A DNA stretch of 64,000 nt from Sipunculus nudus (taxonomy: Eukaryota > Annelida > Sipuncula > Golfingiida > Sipunculidae): positions 28,221,729-28,285,728 of the forward strand of contig CM049314.1 in the NCBI GenBank assembly GCA_026874595.1, written 5' to 3'. Below are positions 61,866-64,000 of the stretch, in pieces. The notes beneath the pieces are model-generated. The model was not told the DNA's origin. It searched no databases and was given only the letters and a program-made list of their open reading frames with translations. Each line of letters starts with the position of its first letter. Position 1 is the stretch's first letter. Position numbers and translations under genes: made by a program.

Positions 61866-64000
61866 GCTTATAAAAAAACTTTGATTATCTAGTCCCACAC
61901 CTGCGTATCATCCCCCGGCCCTTGCCCAATCCCAAAGCCCTTGTAAATTCTCAGTGGCAACCTTAAAATAAAGTAACTGTGACCCTTGTTTAGTGAGCCT
62001 CATGTCGAAAATGAGTTTAAGCACCTTTAAAGTCAGACATTTCTGAGTGTTTGAAAATGTTGAACAAAAATATTAAGATAGAAAAATATTACTTTTGCTA
62101 ATATCCCCGCACGTTAGCATGAACATTGTAAAAAAAAAAACACCAGAAGCTCTCTTAAAATCCTCATGATATATTTGATAATTCATTATAAACCACCCGT
62201 TTACAACCAAACTTCAATTTTGTTTAAATCTTCAGTTCTACAATAATAATGAATGGATTGAATTTAAAACAAGGGACCTGTTTAGTCACGATGCTCGGCT
62301 GAAATTGATTATGAGATTATTTGAGAAATGTACACAATACAACCATTTGGAGTTGCCTGTGTTCTGCAATCTGGGCTACATGAAAGATACAGGAGCCTCT
62401 CATGAATACATATTTGTATAAGTATCGGAACCTTAACTAAGTGCTGTACTTTGCATGTAAATTATACAAAAGGAAGACAGTGGAGATGAATTGATCAGAG
62501 TATAATAATACACATTTAAATTATTATCTGAAATAAGAGGGTTAAAAAAATTAAACTTTTAAATGTTTAAATTAAAAATAAAATGAAAAGGATGGTAAAT
62601 CAAGCTGGTCCTGTTAATACTGCACTGTACAACAAATGAAAATTATGACCGAAATCCGTTTAATTATGCAATAAGTAAAAAGTGTGTATTAATTGTTAAC
62701 TGTACAATTATCCCATTTATTAAATAACTGTTTTTCATTTCTTTTTATGCATTTACCAATAATTATTGATAATAATTAGGCATTACAGTTTTGTACTGTA
62801 TTTGTGTAATATTTCATCTTCAAAACCTTATGTAGTTAAATCAATACAGAAATCATACTTGATTGAATATGAACTTCAAAAGTGTTTGTTTCCACTCACT
62901 TTAAGAGAGGATATATCTGATACAGTAAATGTGGTATTATGGAATATAAATAAAAATATATCTCAGAAAGTCATAAACCTGCACTCATTACTTTAGCAGT
63001 GGAACAAGCCAACCAGTCAGTTCCATTGTTCACTGTATCTAATAGTCTATCATACCTTAAAAGATCAATCTAAACTCTTGTGCGTAAAACTAATACAAAA
63101 GCTTCATAAACATTAGAGGACTAGAATACAGGTTGTCGACAAGTGACTACATGTATCCGCCGAAATCAGAGTGGGACGGATGAAGTGAGGCATGGATTGA
63201 GTGGCACAGGGGAATAGAGTGAGATGTGTTGCATATTAGCATGGATGTGTGCCACTTAAACATGATTATAGGTGGCGTAACTTGTTATTTGAAAGAGAAA
63301 GCTATCCAAGATGAATACCTATGCAAAATTTCAGGTGGATAAGTCAAACCACTGCTGAGATATGAGTGATTTTTACCCAAGGCAGACAAACAAAAGGACG
63401 CTGGTGTAAAATTTCAGCCCGATCAGCCAAACGACTCAGAAGATATGTGGGTTAATGTGTGAAAACAGACGCACAGATGGACGCTGTGCAAAGAGGAAAA
63501 GTCAGAGGTTAACCCAAAATGAGTTCGTAAAATGCCGTCCAGTGTTTACGGAGGAGTTCTCCGGAAACTTATGCGTCGGGGGCGGCGCAAAACTCTGTTT
63601 TGGTGGATATAAATTAAGACTATACCATCATATATGTGATTGTAACTGAAATGGGAAACAGGTTACATCTTTCTAACACACATTTTGTCAGGATTCATTA
63701 ACTGAGTTGGATTTTATATGAGTGGCCAGCCAACAAGCTGACTTATAATGCAACAAATTACTTTAACTTTGGCAGGGGTGCCTGTGGCTCAGAACACACC
63801 ATAACGGATCAGAGAGACTCCAGGCCAACACGGGTGCATGAATCCAGCTGGGGGGGGGGGGACTACAGGATCTCTGCAGTTTCTTGGTAGTGACATGGTC
63901 TTCTAAAAACATGAATAAAAGTTACAGTTGCTGATAAACTGCATTATAGTTTCAGGATATTAAAGTTGAAATGTATGTGTATGCATTACATGAAAATTAA
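59972..64000 (+). repeat. Recent duplication, right copy (truncated by window)
   Basis: Partner of 54001-58062. Compared with the left copy it lacks about 8 bp near 61187 and ~50 bp near 63580. Its TA run (61816-61863) is much longer than the left copy's (about 55850-55877), while its G run at 63851 is shorter. It contains the same foldback family A element (about 60296-60660) and Helitron-like 3' end remnant (about 63265-63615). Confidence 0.93.

Overview
This is eukaryotic, AT-rich, repeat-dense DNA from an animal, most likely a mollusc and probably a bivalve. The organism call is an inference. It rests on long TA, CT and GATA microsatellites, poly-G/C runs, metazoan-type transposon genes (THAP, YqaJ, non-LTR reverse transcriptase), and short dispersed repeats ending in GGACGGACGG-rich tracts followed by a hairpin, which I associate with bivalve and gastropod genomes. 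I find no intact host protein gene, no tRNA or rRNA gene and no CRISPR array. Almost all recognisable content is mobile DNA in various stages of decay.

Layout. 0.3-4.5 kb holds a two-gene DNA transposon of the ISL2EU/IS4EU type. A SWIM-finger/YqaJ-nuclease gene on the plus strand converges on a THAP/DDE transposase gene on the minus strand; both are pseudogenes. 4.7-11.1 kb holds dispersed repeats ('family A', ending in an AGCTCAG..CTGAGCT hairpin). Its 8.5-10.2 kb array carries perfect GGTCAnnnTGACC palindromes. 11.45-13.1 kb is a dead non-LTR retrotransposon reverse transcriptase on the minus strand. 15.36-18.56 kb is a Helitron-like non-autonomous element with recognisable ends (5' TC, 3' hairpin plus CTAG, A/T target). 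It encloses about eight copies of a ~289-bp tandem repeat full of direct-repeat nuclear-receptor-like motifs. 18.7-26.9 kb is mostly unique or old repeat DNA, with one nearly full-length family A copy (23.75-24.68 kb). 26.88-28.22 kb is a TIR-bounded, protein-less transposon.

30.88-33.13 kb is a second, decayed Helitron-like copy in which a LINE fragment and a SINE (with 12-bp target-site duplication) are nested. 38.1-39.9 kb and 44.2-46.4 kb are an old duplicated pair flanking more family A arrays. 46.9-48.3 kb is a microsatellite-rich segment bounded by inverted repeats. 51.5 kb holds a second SINE that shares a core with the first. 52.55 kb holds a strong hairpin. 54.0-58.06 kb and 59.97-64.0 kb are two recent, near-identical copies of a segment with a ~5.95-kb repeat period; the second runs off the window.

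The main theme is that several unrelated-looking repeat families share one plan: tandem modules rich in AGGTCA half-sites, then a GC- or GGAC-rich tract, then a terminal hairpin. Where the ends can be read best (15.36-18.56 kb) they fit Helitron-like termini. All function statements come from motif reading by eye, not from database searches.
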